Shown here: positions 35,103-43,476 of the stretch, one piece after another
Numbering within the stretch: the first letter of the stretch is position 1
Layout of the letters: the number at the start of each line of letters is the position of its first letter
From: Collinsella aerofaciens
GTDB lineage: Bacteria > Actinomycetota > Coriobacteriia > Coriobacteriales > Coriobacteriaceae
Assembly (NCBI RefSeq): GCF_963360655.1
Contig: NZ_OY725712.1
Coordinates: 868,001-932,000 of the forward strand
Length of the DNA: 64,000 nt
Reading direction: 5' to 3'
The notes under the pieces: generated by a model
The model's input: only the letters and a program-made list of their open reading frames with translations
Databases searched by the model: none
What the model was told of the DNA's origin: nothing
Made by a program: the position numbers and the translations under genes

Positions 35103-35152
35103 CCCTTACTCCTAACTCACTTGGATGAACCCTTCATTCATCCCATGACGTT

Positions 35153-35180
35153 ATAATACTTTATATAACTAACTATGCAA
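35153..35180 (-). promoter_or_regulatory. Candidate internal promoter for SIS1-IIC-IID
   Basis: On the minus strand TTGCAT (35180-35175) and TATTAT (35158-35153) lie 16 nt apart, just downstream of the IIB terminator. Confidence 0.55.
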
Positions 35181-35210
35181 GAACTATTTCAGATTTTTTT
35201 GATTTTTCTT

Positions 35211-35247
35211 TAATAAAAAGCCCGCCGATCAAATGATCGACGGGCTT
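35211..35247 (-). terminator. Terminator between IIB and SIS 1
   Basis: AAGCCCGCCGATC (35218-35230) pairs with GATCGACGGGCTT (35235-35247) around AAAT, with TTTTTATTA following on the minus strand. It splits the PTS 1 cluster into two transcripts or attenuates the distal part. Confidence 0.8.
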
Positions 35248-35296
35248 AAGAAAGGAGGACCTGATTAATAAATGCCAGACAATGGCATGTTTCCAG

Positions 35297-35770
35297 CTAG
35301 AAAACGTCCTTGGCAAATACCTTTGAGTCATTGGGGACCTGACGGATTTCGATAACCACGCCATCGTTGACAAGCTCTTGGATATGCTCGGCATCGGTTT
35401 CGGTCGCAAAGATCGCGGGGGTCGGATGAAGCGTGGTCTCGGGAGACTTTCGAGTTCCGCCCAAATTGATCTCCTTGATGTCTTTGCAACCCTTAGCAAG
35501 GCGATAGGCATCCTCGATCGTCTCGACAATGATAAACAGCGAATACTTGTCGGTGACGCCGCTGTTGAGCGCCTCGATAGCAGCGTCAACATCCTTGATG
35601 ACGAGTTTAACGCCGCTGGGGCGGGCGAGCCTCAAAGCGGCTTTTCTCATATCGTCTTTTGCCACGGCGTCGCTGGCACACAGGATGCAATCGACGTCCA
35701 GCGCATGTGTCCAAGACATGGCGACCTGGCCGTGAATCAATCGGTAATCAACTCTCGTAAGCTTAATCAT
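35297..35770 (-). CDS. Mannose-family PTS IIB component (PTS 1)
   Basis: A 157-residue EIIB. The phosphorylated histidine is in RVDYRLIHGQVAMSW (His13 counting from MIKL). The family loop KEINLGGTRKS is present. GGAG lies 9 nt before the ATG at 35770; a second ATG at 35779 is too close to it. It transfers phosphate from IIA to the sugar passing through IIC/IID. It follows IIA by 71 nt and is followed by a terminator. Confidence 0.93.
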   Translation of the reverse strand: MIKLTRVDYRLIHGQVAMSWTHALDVDCILCASDAVAKDDMRKAALRLARPSGVKLVIKDVDAAIEALNSGVTDKYSLFIIVETIEDAYRLAKGCKDIKEINLGGTRKSPETTLHPTPAIFATETDAEHIQELVNDGVVIEIRQVPNDSKVFAKDVF

Positions 35771-35841
35771 CGTAATCATCTCCGCACGTAATAAAGGTAA
35801 TGACAGGCGTGGCCCTTAGCTAGGGCTCGAACCAGAACTAA

Positions 35842-36261
35842 CTAGAACTCTTCTTCTTCGACATCGGCAAGCATGTCCGCCGCCTCACAAAGCATGATAA
35901 ACGAACGTGATCCCTCGACCGCGGCTTTGGCCTTGTCCGCATCCAGGGAGTCCAGCTGTGTAGCCATTTCCACCAGCAGCGGCAAGTTCATTCCGGTGAT
36001 CAACGTAAACGATCCGGCGGTCTGCCTCTGAATGAATTCGTTGTTTACAGAGCCACCAAAGATGTCAGTCACGACAAACCAAGAGTCGGCAGGGTCCCTC
36101 GTCTCCATCCAAGCATCGATAAGCGCTGCGACATCCCTCGTGTCGTCATCGATATAGGCGCACAGGCACTCGATTCGGTCGTTAGTGCCCATCAGAATCT
36201 CCAGAGAGCTTTTCATGCCTTGGGCGAGATAACCATGACTCGCTAGCAATATCTTATTCAT
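35842..36261 (-). CDS. Mannose-family PTS IIA component (PTS 1)
   Basis: A 139-residue EIIA starting MNKILLASHGYLAQGM. His9 is the phosphate acceptor from HPr. The conserved FVVTDIFGGSVNNEF and LITGMNLPLLVEM are present. First gene of the IIA-IIB transcript, with GGAG just before the ATG and a GntR-type operator candidate 25-35 nt upstream. Unlike PTS 2, IIA and IIB are separate proteins. Confidence 0.93.
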   Translation of the reverse strand: MNKILLASHGYLAQGMKSSLEILMGTNDRIECLCAYIDDDTRDVAALIDAWMETRDPADSWFVVTDIFGGSVNNEFIQRQTAGSFTLITGMNLPLLVEMATQLDSLDADKAKAAVEGSRSFIMLCEAADMLADVEEEEF

Positions 36262-36285
36262 AGTTCTCCAATACCAATAGGACGT

Positions 36286-36295
36286 ACTATATTGT
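36286..36295. promoter_or_regulatory. Candidate GntR1 operator before IIA
   Basis: ACTATATTGT lies 25 nt upstream of the IIA start and is shared, with one inserted base, by 37146-37156 upstream of the gntR gene itself. The site overlaps the AT-rich promoter region of the operon. Confidence 0.35.
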
Positions 36296-36396
36296 CATAA
36301 CAAAGTATATTAGCAATCTACCCTACGCGGTGTGTCTATTTTCCAAATCCGCGAACGGTAGCAATTGGTCGGTAAATCGACCAATCTATCTCTAAT

Positions 36397-37101
36397 TTAC
36401 AAGTAGAACTTCAGTCGCTCGGTGCAGTACACCTGACGGGAGATGAAAAGCGGCTCGCCGCTTGGAGCATAACGTCTATCGACAAACAGAAGCAGCGGAG
36501 AGTCCAGCTCCACGTTAAGGTATGCCGCCTCGAGCTCGCTCGCATAGCAGACCTCGAGCGTACGCGTGTTGGGGCCCATCTTGATCCCCTGGCGATCGAG
36601 TACCGCCATCAGCGAATCCTCGAGGGATTCATGCTCCAAAAAAGAAAGCGCAGCAGAATAGCTATTGGTTTCCAGCATCGTGGGCTTGTCATCCACAAGG
36701 CGCAGACGACGACTACGCAATACCTTTTGGGTATCGTCTACGCCCAGGAACTTCGCGTCTCGCAGGCTTGGGAAGTCCCAGCCCATTGCGAGAACCCTGG
36801 TAGACGCCTGTTTTCCCGCAAGCTGGCACGAATGGGTAAAGCTCTCACGGTCGTCCGCGGCATACATCTGTGTGTCCGACGAAACGAACGTGCCCTTGCC
36901 GCGGGCCCTCTCAACAAGCCCAGCATCTTCCATTTCTTTAATTGCGGAGCGAACCGTTATTCGGCTCACGCCAAATTGCTCGATGAGCTCCGCCTCGGTC
37001 GGAAGCTTATCTCCCGGGCGGTACGTGCCGTTGGCGATCGAATCAGAGAGCGCACGGACAATCTGTTTGTACAGGGGGATAACGCTATTTGCTTCAACCA
37101 T
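36397..37101 (-). CDS. GntR/HutC family regulator of PTS 1 cluster (GntR1)
   Basis: A 234-residue regulator. The N-terminal GntR winged helix (IPLYKQIVRALSDSIANGTY, GVSRITVRSAIKEMEDAGLV, GKGTF) is followed by a UTRA effector domain (residues about 90-230), which in this family binds phosphosugars. It lies directly upstream of IIA on the same strand and probably represses the cluster until the phosphorylated substrate accumulates. Start: ATG 37101 has AAAGG 10 nt upstream; ATG 37110 is too close to it. An inverted ATTGGTCG/CGACCAAT pair follows its stop at 36364-36385. Confidence 0.9.
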   Translation of the reverse strand: MVEANSVIPLYKQIVRALSDSIANGTYRPGDKLPTEAELIEQFGVSRITVRSAIKEMEDAGLVERARGKGTFVSSDTQMYAADDRESFTHSCQLAGKQASTRVLAMGWDFPSLRDAKFLGVDDTQKVLRSRRLRLVDDKPTMLETNSYSAALSFLEHESLEDSLMAVLDRQGIKMGPNTRTLEVCYASELEAAYLNVELDSPLLLFVDRRYAPSGEPLFISRQVYCTERLKFYL

Positions 37102-37145
37102 ATCAACCATACCTTTGCAAGGAATCAGCAGCTTATAGATAGATG

Positions 37146-37156
37146 ACTTATATTGT
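37146..37156. promoter_or_regulatory. Candidate GntR1 operator before its own gene
   Basis: ACTTATATTGT lies about 45 nt upstream of the gntR start and resembles ACTATATTGT before IIA. It would allow autoregulation. Confidence 0.35.
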
Positions 37157-37381
37157 ATTAGAACTTTTTAGGAGTCCATATATTTCCTAAATGATTCGGT
37201 AAACGGGGTGTTATTTCACTTTAGCGGGGTGCAGCGGCTACCAGCGGCATTCGTTATCAACCTAGCTAGGCTAGTCCACCCACATCGTCTTCAGTTCGCC
37301 GCAGAGCCGCGGCCCCATATGGGTATACTCTCGGGGATTCGACTCGATTCGCCCCCGCTGGGGCGTCAAAGGAGACTGCAT

Positions 37382-40300
37382 ATGCCCACCACCTCAACCG
37401 ACCCGCGCGCCGCTGCTGCCGCGCTGCTGGTGCCCGGTACCACCTGCCACGGTTTTGCCGTCGAGCGCTGCGAGACCGTGCCCGAGCTCGACTCGGACGC
37501 CTACGTGCTGCGCCACACTGCCTCGGGCGCTCGCCTGCTGTACCTGGCGTGCGACGACGAAAACAAGGCCTTTGCCATTGGCTTTAAGACGCCGCCGGCC
37601 GATTCCACCGGCGTGTTCCATATTCTTGAGCACTCGGTGCTGTGCGGATCGGCCAAGTTCCCCGTCAAGGAGCCATTTGTCGACCTAATCAAGAGCTCCA
37701 TGCAGACGTTCCTCAACGCCATGACCTACCCCGACAAAACCATCTACCCCGTTGCCACCACCAACGAGCAGGACCTGTACAACCTGATGGACGTGTACCT
37801 TGACGCGGTGTTCAACCCGGCCATCTATACCAAGCCCACCATTTTTGAGCAGGAGGGCTGGCACTACGAGCTGGACCTGCCAGAGGGCGCCGAGAGCGAG
37901 GGCGACGGCAGCGCCGCCAGCCTGCGCGAGGGCACGCTGCGTTATAACGGCGTGGTGTTCAACGAGATGAAGGGTGCGCTGTCCGACCCCATGAGCGTGC
38001 TGGACGACGCCGTCAACGCCGCGCTCTATCCCGACACCGCCTATGCGCACGAAAGCGGCGGCGACCCGCGCGCGATTCCCGCGCTCACCTACGAGCAGTT
38101 CCTGAACACGCACGCGCGCCACTACAATCCTTCCAACTCCTACATCACGCTCTACGGCGACCTGGACGTGGACCGCGCCCTGGCCTTTTTGGACGAGCGC
38201 TATCTGTCGCAGCCGAGTGCCGCAAGTCGGCGCATGGACGCAGCCGTTGCCGCCGGCGAGGACCCGTCCACGCTGGCGCCCAATCCGCTGGATGCGCAGA
38301 CGCCCGTGACCTGCGAGTATAAGCGTGTCGAGATGGCCACCACGCCCGAGAACGCCCTGGTGGGCCTGGGCCTGGTGCTGGGCAGCGCGCTCGACCGCAA
38401 GCGCACAATCGCGGCGGACATCCTGTTCGAGGCACTGCTGGGCTCCAACGAGGCACCAGTTAAGAAGGCCATTCTGGCCGCCGGCCTGGGCGGCAACGTG
38501 GTGAGCTACACCGCGGCCGAGAGCCTGCAGCCCTACGAGCTCATCATGCTGCAGAACGCGCAGCCCGGCGTGGCGCGCGAGCTGCGTCGCGTATTCCAGG
38601 ACGCCTGCCGCGACCTGTGCGAGCACGGCGTTCCGCGCGAGCGCCTGGAAGCTATCATCAGCAGCAACGAATACGACCTGCGCCAGCGCGACTATGGCAT
38701 CGCCGATGGCGTGGCCATTGCGTGCGACGCGCTGAGCACTTGGCTCTACGATGACGACGCCGCGACGCTGGCGCTCAAGTACGGCCCGGTGTACGAGGAG
38801 CTGCGTGGCGAGCTGGACGGCAGCTACTTTGAGGACCTTCTGCGCGAGCTCGTGCTCCAGAACGATCACATGGCGCTGGTCGAGTTGGTTCCGGTAGACG
38901 CTGCCGAGGGTGCGGAGAGCGCCGAAGCTGCCGAGCTGGCTACCAAGCGCGACGCCATGACCGATGCCGAGCTGGCGGACGTGGTCGAGCGCACGGCCGC
39001 GCTGCGTGCCGCGCAGGAGGCCGAGGACACGCCCGAGGACAAGGCCACGCTGCCGCGCCTGCGTGTATCCGACATTGGCGAGGCGCGTCCCGAGCCGCCG
39101 CTGGTTGTGGACACGACCGCGCCCATCCCCTGTCTGCGCCACGGCATCCCCACCAACCGCCTGGCCTACGCCATGCAGTATTTCGACCTGAGCTGCGTCG
39201 CATTTGAGGACCTGCCCTACGTGACGCTGCTCTGCCGCCTGCTCAAGCAGCTGCCCACGCGCGAGCACTCGGCCGAGGAGCTCGACAACTTGCTCGCCGG
39301 CAAGCTGGGCTTTTTAAGCTTTACGACCGAGGTCATGACGCAGCCCGACGTGGACGGCGTGCGCCCCTACCTGCTGGTGAGCGCCGGCGCCCTGTCCGAG
39401 AAGATCGACGCGCTGGCGAGCCTGCCGCGCGAGGTGTGGTCGAGCACGCTACTGGCGGATGCCGACGCCGACCGCGTTCGCGACGTGCTCACGCAGATTC
39501 GCATTGGGCTTGAGCAGGGCTTTATCAACAACGGCCACTCGGCGGCGCTGGGTCGCGCGATGAGCTACAGCTCGCCTTCGGCCGTGGTGCGCGAGCAGCT
39601 TTCGGGCGTGGACTTCTACCTGTTCCTGCGCGATCTGCTCGAGCACTTTGACGAGCGACTGGACGGCCTGCGCGCCAAGCTTGCCGAGCTGGCAGACCAC
39701 ATCTTTGTGGCCGATGGCTGCATGGCGAGCTTTACCGGCAGCGACGAGGACTTTGACGCGTACTGGGATGCCGCGGGCGACCTGGGGCTTGACGCGGGTG
39801 ACGGCGCCGATGCCGGCCGCAACGCGCTCGTGGTGCCGGAGCCGCGCGACCGTCACGAGGCTTTCGTCATCCCCAGCGACATCTGCTTTGCTGCGCGCGC
39901 GTGCGACCCGCGCCGTCTGGGCATTGACGTGACGGGCGCCTGGGCGGTTGCCGCCAACGCGCTCTCCTACGACTACCTGTGGAACGAGATCCGCGTGAAG
40001 GGCGGTGCGTACGGATGCGGATTCCGCGCGGCCGGCGAGCGCCAGACGGCGTTCTACACCTACCGCGACCCGGCGGTCGATCCTTCGATTGAGCGCATGG
40101 AACGCGCGGGCGCATGGCTCGGCAGCTTTGAGCCCGACGAGGCCGCCTTCGAGGGCTTTATCGTGAGCTGCGTGAGCGGCATGGACGCGCCCGTGAAGCC
40201 GTACGCGCTCACCAAGCGCCGCAATACGACCTACCTGGCTGGGCTCGATCCGCACGCGCGCGAGGAGCGCCGCGCCCAGATGCTCGCGGCCACGCCCGCT

Positions 40301-40426
40301 GAGCTTCGCTCGCTCGGCGCCGATGTGACGCGTATTGCGGCCGTCGCACCCACCTGCGTCTTTGGCGGCCGCGACGTCATCGCCAAGAGCAACGCCGGCT
40401 TTAACGTCATCGACCTGCTGGGCTAA
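37382..40426 (+). CDS. M16C family zinc metallopeptidase (presequence protease-like)
   Basis: A 1014-residue peptidase of the insulinase superfamily, M16C (PreP/Cym1) type. The inverted zinc motif is HILEH in GVFHILEHSVLCGS. Further ligands and the family pattern FLNAMTYPDKTIYPVATTNEQDL follow. The protein is a double-domain clam-shell; the C-terminal half carries the R/Y motif region (VKGGAYGCGFRA). It degrades unstructured peptides, probably in the cytoplasm, as no signal peptide is visible. ATG 37382 has AAGGAG upstream. Long antisense open frames across it are shadows of its GC3 bias. It is monocistronic with a terminator. Confidence 0.93.
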   Translation: MPTTSTDPRAAAAALLVPGTTCHGFAVERCETVPELDSDAYVLRHTASGARLLYLACDDENKAFAIGFKTPPADSTGVFHILEHSVLCGSAKFPVKEPFVDLIKSSMQTFLNAMTYPDKTIYPVATTNEQDLYNLMDVYLDAVFNPAIYTKPTIFEQEGWHYELDLPEGAESEGDGSAASLREGTLRYNGVVFNEMKGALSDPMSVLDDAVNAALYPDTAYAHESGGDPRAIPALTYEQFLNTHARHYNPSNSYITLYGDLDVDRALAFLDERYLSQPSAASRRMDAAVAAGEDPSTLAPNPLDAQTPVTCEYKRVEMATTPENALVGLGLVLGSALDRKRTIAADILFEALLGSNEAPVKKAILAAGLGGNVVSYTAAESLQPYELIMLQNAQPGVARELRRVFQDACRDLCEHGVPRERLEAIISSNEYDLRQRDYGIADGVAIACDALSTWLYDDDAATLALKYGPVYEELRGELDGSYFEDLLRELVLQNDHMALVELVPVDAAEGAESAEAAELATKRDAMTDAELADVVERTAALRAAQEAEDTPEDKATLPRLRVSDIGEARPEPPLVVDTTAPIPCLRHGIPTNRLAYAMQYFDLSCVAFEDLPYVTLLCRLLKQLPTREHSAEELDNLLAGKLGFLSFTTEVMTQPDVDGVRPYLLVSAGALSEKIDALASLPREVWSSTLLADADADRVRDVLTQIRIGLEQGFINNGHSAALGRAMSYSSPSAVVREQLSGVDFYLFLRDLLEHFDERLDGLRAKLAELADHIFVADGCMASFTGSDEDFDAYWDAAGDLGLDAGDGADAGRNALVVPEPRDRHEAFVIPSDICFAARACDPRRLGIDVTGAWAVAANALSYDYLWNEIRVKGGAYGCGFRAAGERQTAFYTYRDPAVDPSIERMERAGAWLGSFEPDEAAFEGFIVSCVSGMDAPVKPYALTKRRNTTYLAGLDPHAREERRAQMLAATPAELRSLGADVTRIAAVAPTCVFGGRDVIAKSNAGFNVIDLLG

Positions 40427-40430
40427 CACA

Positions 40431-40474
40431 CAAAGGTAGATTTTTGGGACATGCCTGAAAATCTACCTTTTCTT
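40431..40474 (+). terminator. Terminator of M16C peptidase gene
   Basis: AAAGGTAGATTTT and AAAATCTACCTTT pair around a loop, followed by TCTTTTG. It begins 8 nt after the stop. Confidence 0.8.
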
Positions 40475-40526
40475 TTGCCGCGGACCGGGCAGGCGGCCCG
40501 ACTTCGGCCCGCCCCGTCCCACCAGT

Positions 40527-40589
40527 TTTGTCTCGATCTGTAACAGCTAGGCCCATTTATGTCGAGTTACTGTTACAGATCGAGACAAA
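40527..40589. repeat. Perfect 20-bp inverted repeat element
   Basis: TTTGTCTCGATCTGTAACAG (40527-40546) is exactly reverse-complemented at 40570-40589, with 23 nt between. No gene is present in 40427-40750 apart from this, the terminator, a CAAAGGGGACAGGTGTCTTTG hairpin near 40627 and the hicAB promoter. Confidence 0.75.
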
Positions 40590-40661
40590 CCGCCGCAGAC
40601 ATCCGCCCTTCAGCAAAAACCACCGCAAAGGGGACAGGTGTCTTTGTGTTGATTCGAACAC

Positions 40662-40690
40662 TTGTTCTATACGTACACATGTTCTATAGT
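40662..40690 (+). promoter_or_regulatory. Promoter of hicAB
   Basis: TTGTTC (40662-40667) and TATAGT (40685-40690) with a 17-nt spacer. The repeated TGTTCTAT inside it may also be a protein-binding site. Confidence 0.55.
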
Positions 40691-40715
40691 AGGGATGCTT
40701 GCATCGGACTTAAAT

Positions 40716-40736
40716 TGCAACTAGGATATAGTTGCA
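40716..40736 (+). promoter_or_regulatory. Candidate HicB operator
   Basis: TGCAACTA (40716-40723) and TAGTTGCA (40729-40736) form a perfect 8-bp inverted repeat, 15 nt before the hicA start and downstream of the promoter. HicAB systems are generally autoregulated at such sites. Confidence 0.5.
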
Positions 40737-40750
40737 GAATGTGAGGCGGG

Positions 40751-41014
40751 ATGACTCGGACCGATAAACTCATCGCCCAACTGCTTAGCTGCCCCTCGAC
40801 GTATCGGCATACCGATTTTTTAAAAGTCATGGCTTCATATGGCTTTGAAATGGACAACAAAGGCAAGGCATCCGGATCGCGCGTTCGCTTCTACAGGCCA
40901 TCAGATGGCAGGATGTTCGTAATGCACGCGCCGCACCCATCTGACGAATTGACAGCGGGGACCATTCGAAACATCGTTCGATTTCTGCAAGATGTCGGAG
41001 GTAGTCATGAGTAA
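40751..41014 (+). CDS. hicA: HicA family toxin
   Basis: An 87-residue protein with the HicA dsRBD-like fold: TDFLKVMASYGFEM, GSRVRFYRPSDG, and MHAPHPSDELTAGTIRNIVRFL. HicA toxins cleave mRNA using a conserved histidine in a GSH-type motif; here the corresponding segment reads ASGSRVRF, so that His appears to be Arg. The gene is followed by hicB with an 8-nt overlap. GAGGCGGG precedes the ATG. Lower GC than neighbours suggests acquisition. Confidence 0.8.
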   Translation: MTRTDKLIAQLLSCPSTYRHTDFLKVMASYGFEMDNKGKASGSRVRFYRPSDGRMFVMHAPHPSDELTAGTIRNIVRFLQDVGGSHE

Positions 41015-41336
41015 CGTTTTGGCATACAAGGGTTATTTCGCCCCAGTCGAGTTCGATGCCGAACAGCATGTGCTAACAGGTATGGTCACCGGCATTAGGG
41101 ACGCAATCGTATTTGAAGGCTCCACGGTTAAAGAAGTGGAGCAATGCTTCCATGACGCCGTCGACGATTACCTTGAGCTTTGCGCCGAGAAAGGCAAGGA
41201 ACCCGAGCGGGCTTTTAAGGGCTCGTTCAACGTAAGAACGGGCTCTGAGCTCCACAAGCAAGCGGCGCTGGCAGCGGCAAAGAAGGGTGAGTCACTCAAT
41301 AAGTTTGTGACTGAAGCAATCGCTGCGGCGTTATAG
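41007..41336 (+). CDS. hicB: HicB family antitoxin
   Basis: A 109-residue protein starting MSNVLAYKGYFAPVEF. It has the HicB N-terminal fold (FDAEQHVLTGMVTGIRDAIVFEG) and a C-terminal ribbon-helix-helix-like DNA-binding segment (SELHKQAALAAAKKGESLNKFV). It should neutralise HicA and repress the operon. GGAGG lies 6 nt before ATG 41007, inside the hicA 3' end; the longer start at 40992 has no such site. Confidence 0.87.
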   Translation: MSNVLAYKGYFAPVEFDAEQHVLTGMVTGIRDAIVFEGSTVKEVEQCFHDAVDDYLELCAEKGKEPERAFKGSFNVRTGSELHKQAALAAAKKGESLNKFVTEAIAAAL

Positions 41337-41413
41337 CATTAACGCACAGGCCCAAACAACCACAAAGGGCGCAGTTCACAGGCATATTTGCGGTGACTTT
41401 ACTGCCCATATCG

Positions 41414-41463
41414 CGTTTGCCCAGATAAAAGCTGCCAAAATAAACCTGTCCCTTTTTGGTAGG
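41414..41463 (-). repeat. Dispersed CCTACCAAAAAGGGACAGG repeat, copy 1
   Basis: On the minus strand it reads CCTACCAAAAAGGGACAGGT, continues to TTATTTTGGCAG and then TTTTATCTGGGCAAACG. The same 50-bp unit occurs at 51101-51149 and, shortened, at 53236-53276. Its core is an imperfect hairpin. It ends 20 nt before the next gene. Confidence 0.7.
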
Positions 41464-41482
41464 TTTGGGAGATGAGACTGGG

Positions 41483-42079
41483 ATGGATAAGGCTGAGTTG
41501 CGGCGGGCAGTGATTGCTCGGCGCAATGCTATTGATTTGGATGTGCGGGCGGCAAAGTCTGCTGTTGTATGCGCGCGGCTTGTTGAGTTGTTGGGGCGCT
41601 TGGATGCCGCGGCGCTGCACACCGTTGCCGTCTATGCCGCGATGGGTTCCGAGGTCGACCCAGCCGCGTTTGCCGCTGCGGCCGCCAAACGCGGCTGGCG
41701 CGTGGCCTATCCGTGCATGTTCTCGGCAACAGACGCCATGGCTTGTGGCCAGCGCATGTGCATGCGGGCAGTCTCTGCCGGCGATGCGTCCGAAGCCCCG
41801 TTTATCGCCCACCCTACGCGGGCCTTCGCGGCTACGGATATCGACAGCGACCACTTCCCCATCGTGCCCGCCGCCGAGCTCGACATGGTTGTCGTGCCGC
41901 TCGTGGCTTTCGACCGCGCCGGCGCGCGCCTGGGCTACGGCGGCGGCTGCTATGATCGCTACCTGCCCACGCTCTCGCCCACATGCCAAATCGTCGGCAT
42001 CGCCTTTGACGAGCAGTGTGTCGACCACGTTCCCACCGACGCCCACGACCTGCCGCTACCCCATATCATCAGCGCCTGA
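41483..42079 (+). CDS. 5-formyltetrahydrofolate cyclo-ligase
   Basis: A 198-residue enzyme that converts 5-formyl-THF to 5,10-methenyl-THF using ATP. The N-terminal basic segment MDKAELRRAVIARRNAI and the C-terminal signature LGYGGGCYDRYLPTL, where phosphate and folate bind, are both present. The length is typical. ATG 41483 gives the standard N-terminus; an upstream in-frame ATG at 41456 lies inside a dispersed repeat. Confidence 0.92.
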   Translation: MDKAELRRAVIARRNAIDLDVRAAKSAVVCARLVELLGRLDAAALHTVAVYAAMGSEVDPAAFAAAAAKRGWRVAYPCMFSATDAMACGQRMCMRAVSAGDASEAPFIAHPTRAFAATDIDSDHFPIVPAAELDMVVVPLVAFDRAGARLGYGGGCYDRYLPTLSPTCQIVGIAFDEQCVDHVPTDAHDLPLPHIISA

Positions 42080-42103
42080 TCGCCGCTGTATCGCACCCGC
42101 AAG

Positions 42104-42195
42104 ATGAGCGTGGAAAATCTCCCACTTTGAGCCCCCTTACGAGCCAAAAGTGGGAGATTATCCACGCTCGTGTGTCCGGATTTCCACGCTCGTGC
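42104..42195. repeat. GAGCGTGGATAATCTCCCAC palindromic repeat, copy 1
   Basis: GAGCGTGGAAAATCTCCCAC (from 42106) is mirrored by GTGGGAGATTATCCACGCTC (42150-42169), with a third CCACGCTCG at 42184-42192. A second copy in the same orientation is at 43477-43574, on the other side of the gene between them. Confidence 0.75.
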
Positions 42196-42217
42196 GGCTC
42201 AACGTCCTGCAACCGCC

Positions 42218-43180
42218 TCAACACGCACGCGGCACGCCGGCAACTTTGAGTTTGCGATCGAGCTTTGTCGGATCCCTTAGATCATCCCAGCACAAGCGCA
42301 CGATCTTGCAGCTATCAAGCAGCGAAAGCCTCGACTCGCGCTGGCGCTCATCAAACTGCGCCTTCGCGAGCTTGCCCTCCTCCGCCGCCTTCTCGCTTTT
42401 AACGAATCCGTCGAACTCCCCGATAATCAGCCGGTCGCCCACACGCCACAAGTAGTCAACGCGATACGGCCGCCCCGGCTCAACCGGGTCGAACAGCTCA
42501 ACTTGCAGCTCCGGCGTCTGCCAGCCGCGCTCGATCATCAGGGCGCGCGCCTTGGACTCGCCGCCGCTTTCTGACAGGCCATCGGCATACCGCGCAACAC
42601 TTCGCGCCGTCACAACACCGCGACGATTTAAGCCAAGCTTGTTGATTGCCTCAACGAGATGCTCCTTCGACAACAGCTGCTCATGAAGCGCCGAGTCCGC
42701 AATGATCAGTCCCTCGACAAACGACGCATCGACCAGGCAATCCGTAATCGTTTGATCGATATCGGTCACGGCAATATCCATCTGGATTGCCCGTGTTTGA
42801 CGAGCATAACGATGGCGAATCACCTGAGAGCCGGGCGTCGTCGATTGCGCCGGCGCCGCGGCGATATGGATGTGCGTCAAATTGGCATGCGAAACCGAAA
42901 GGCAATAGATAACAGCCGCCGTATAGGAGCAAAACGTCCAGTCAGGATGCTTTTGCGCAAGGGCCCGCACCCGATGCAGATAACGCTGCCGAAACTTGAG
43001 CTCGGACCAATAATCCGGACGCGCATACAGCCCCGGCATGACCGCTTCGAGACTTCCCGCCTCCGCCCGCCGCTGAATCTGCTTTGCCTCCGCCGCCGTG
43101 CGCGCGTACACGCAGCTCATCTGCTGTTCGCATGCTTTAATGTGACTTGCAAGCCTTTGATTCGCCGTCATGTTTCCCAT
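42218..43180 (-). CDS. AbiEi-like/nuclease-fold hypothetical protein
   Basis: A 320-residue protein starting MGNMTANQRL at ATG 43180, with GGGAGG upstream. The N-terminal half has an AbiEi-antitoxin-like winged helix (VMPGLYARPDYWSELKF) and a following domain (FCSYTAAVIYCLSV, IHIAAAPAQSTTPG). The C-terminal half (GGESKARALMIERGWQTPEL, YRVDYLWRVGDRLIIGEFDG) fits a DUF559/Vsr-like restriction-nuclease fold with D-E-x-D residues. I cannot assign a function. No toxin partner lies next to it. It is flanked by two copies of a palindromic repeat and preceded by two CATTTGGTCAG direct repeats. It resembles 11092-12165 in architecture. Confidence 0.7.
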   Translation of the reverse strand: MGNMTANQRLASHIKACEQQMSCVYARTAAEAKQIQRRAEAGSLEAVMPGLYARPDYWSELKFRQRYLHRVRALAQKHPDWTFCSYTAAVIYCLSVSHANLTHIHIAAAPAQSTTPGSQVIRHRYARQTRAIQMDIAVTDIDQTITDCLVDASFVEGLIIADSALHEQLLSKEHLVEAINKLGLNRRGVVTARSVARYADGLSESGGESKARALMIERGWQTPELQVELFDPVEPGRPYRVDYLWRVGDRLIIGEFDGFVKSEKAAEEGKLAKAQFDERQRESRLSLLDSCKIVRLCWDDLRDPTKLDRKLKVAGVPRAC

Positions 43181-43236
43181 GTCGCCTCCCAACTCTTGGT
43201 ACGGCGCAAACGTACCAGACGGTTTCATGCGAAGTC

Positions 43237-43271
43237 TGACCAAATGCTGTCCAGGCGCTGACCAAATGCTT
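43237..43271 (-). promoter_or_regulatory. Direct repeat of CATTTGGTCAG upstream of the nuclease-fold gene
   Basis: On the minus strand AGCATTTGGTCAG occurs twice within 35 nt, 60-90 nt before the start. The same TTTGGTCAG core is in the tad operon upstream inverted repeat. The rest of 43181-43476 shows no gene. Confidence 0.35.
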
Positions 43272-43476
43272 GACGGCTTTGGACGTTTTAGACTGATGAC
43301 TTATATCTGCAGGTAGGGTGGTTGTCGAGAGGTCCCCGTCTCCATAATTTGGCGCCTTGGTCCATCGGATTATCAGAAAGAAAAACCCGTCGAGATTCAA
43401 GACCACGCCAAATGCGACTTTGCCTCTGCACGCACCGTCTCTTAGCCGAGCCATCGGCATCTACATGCCTAAAAAA

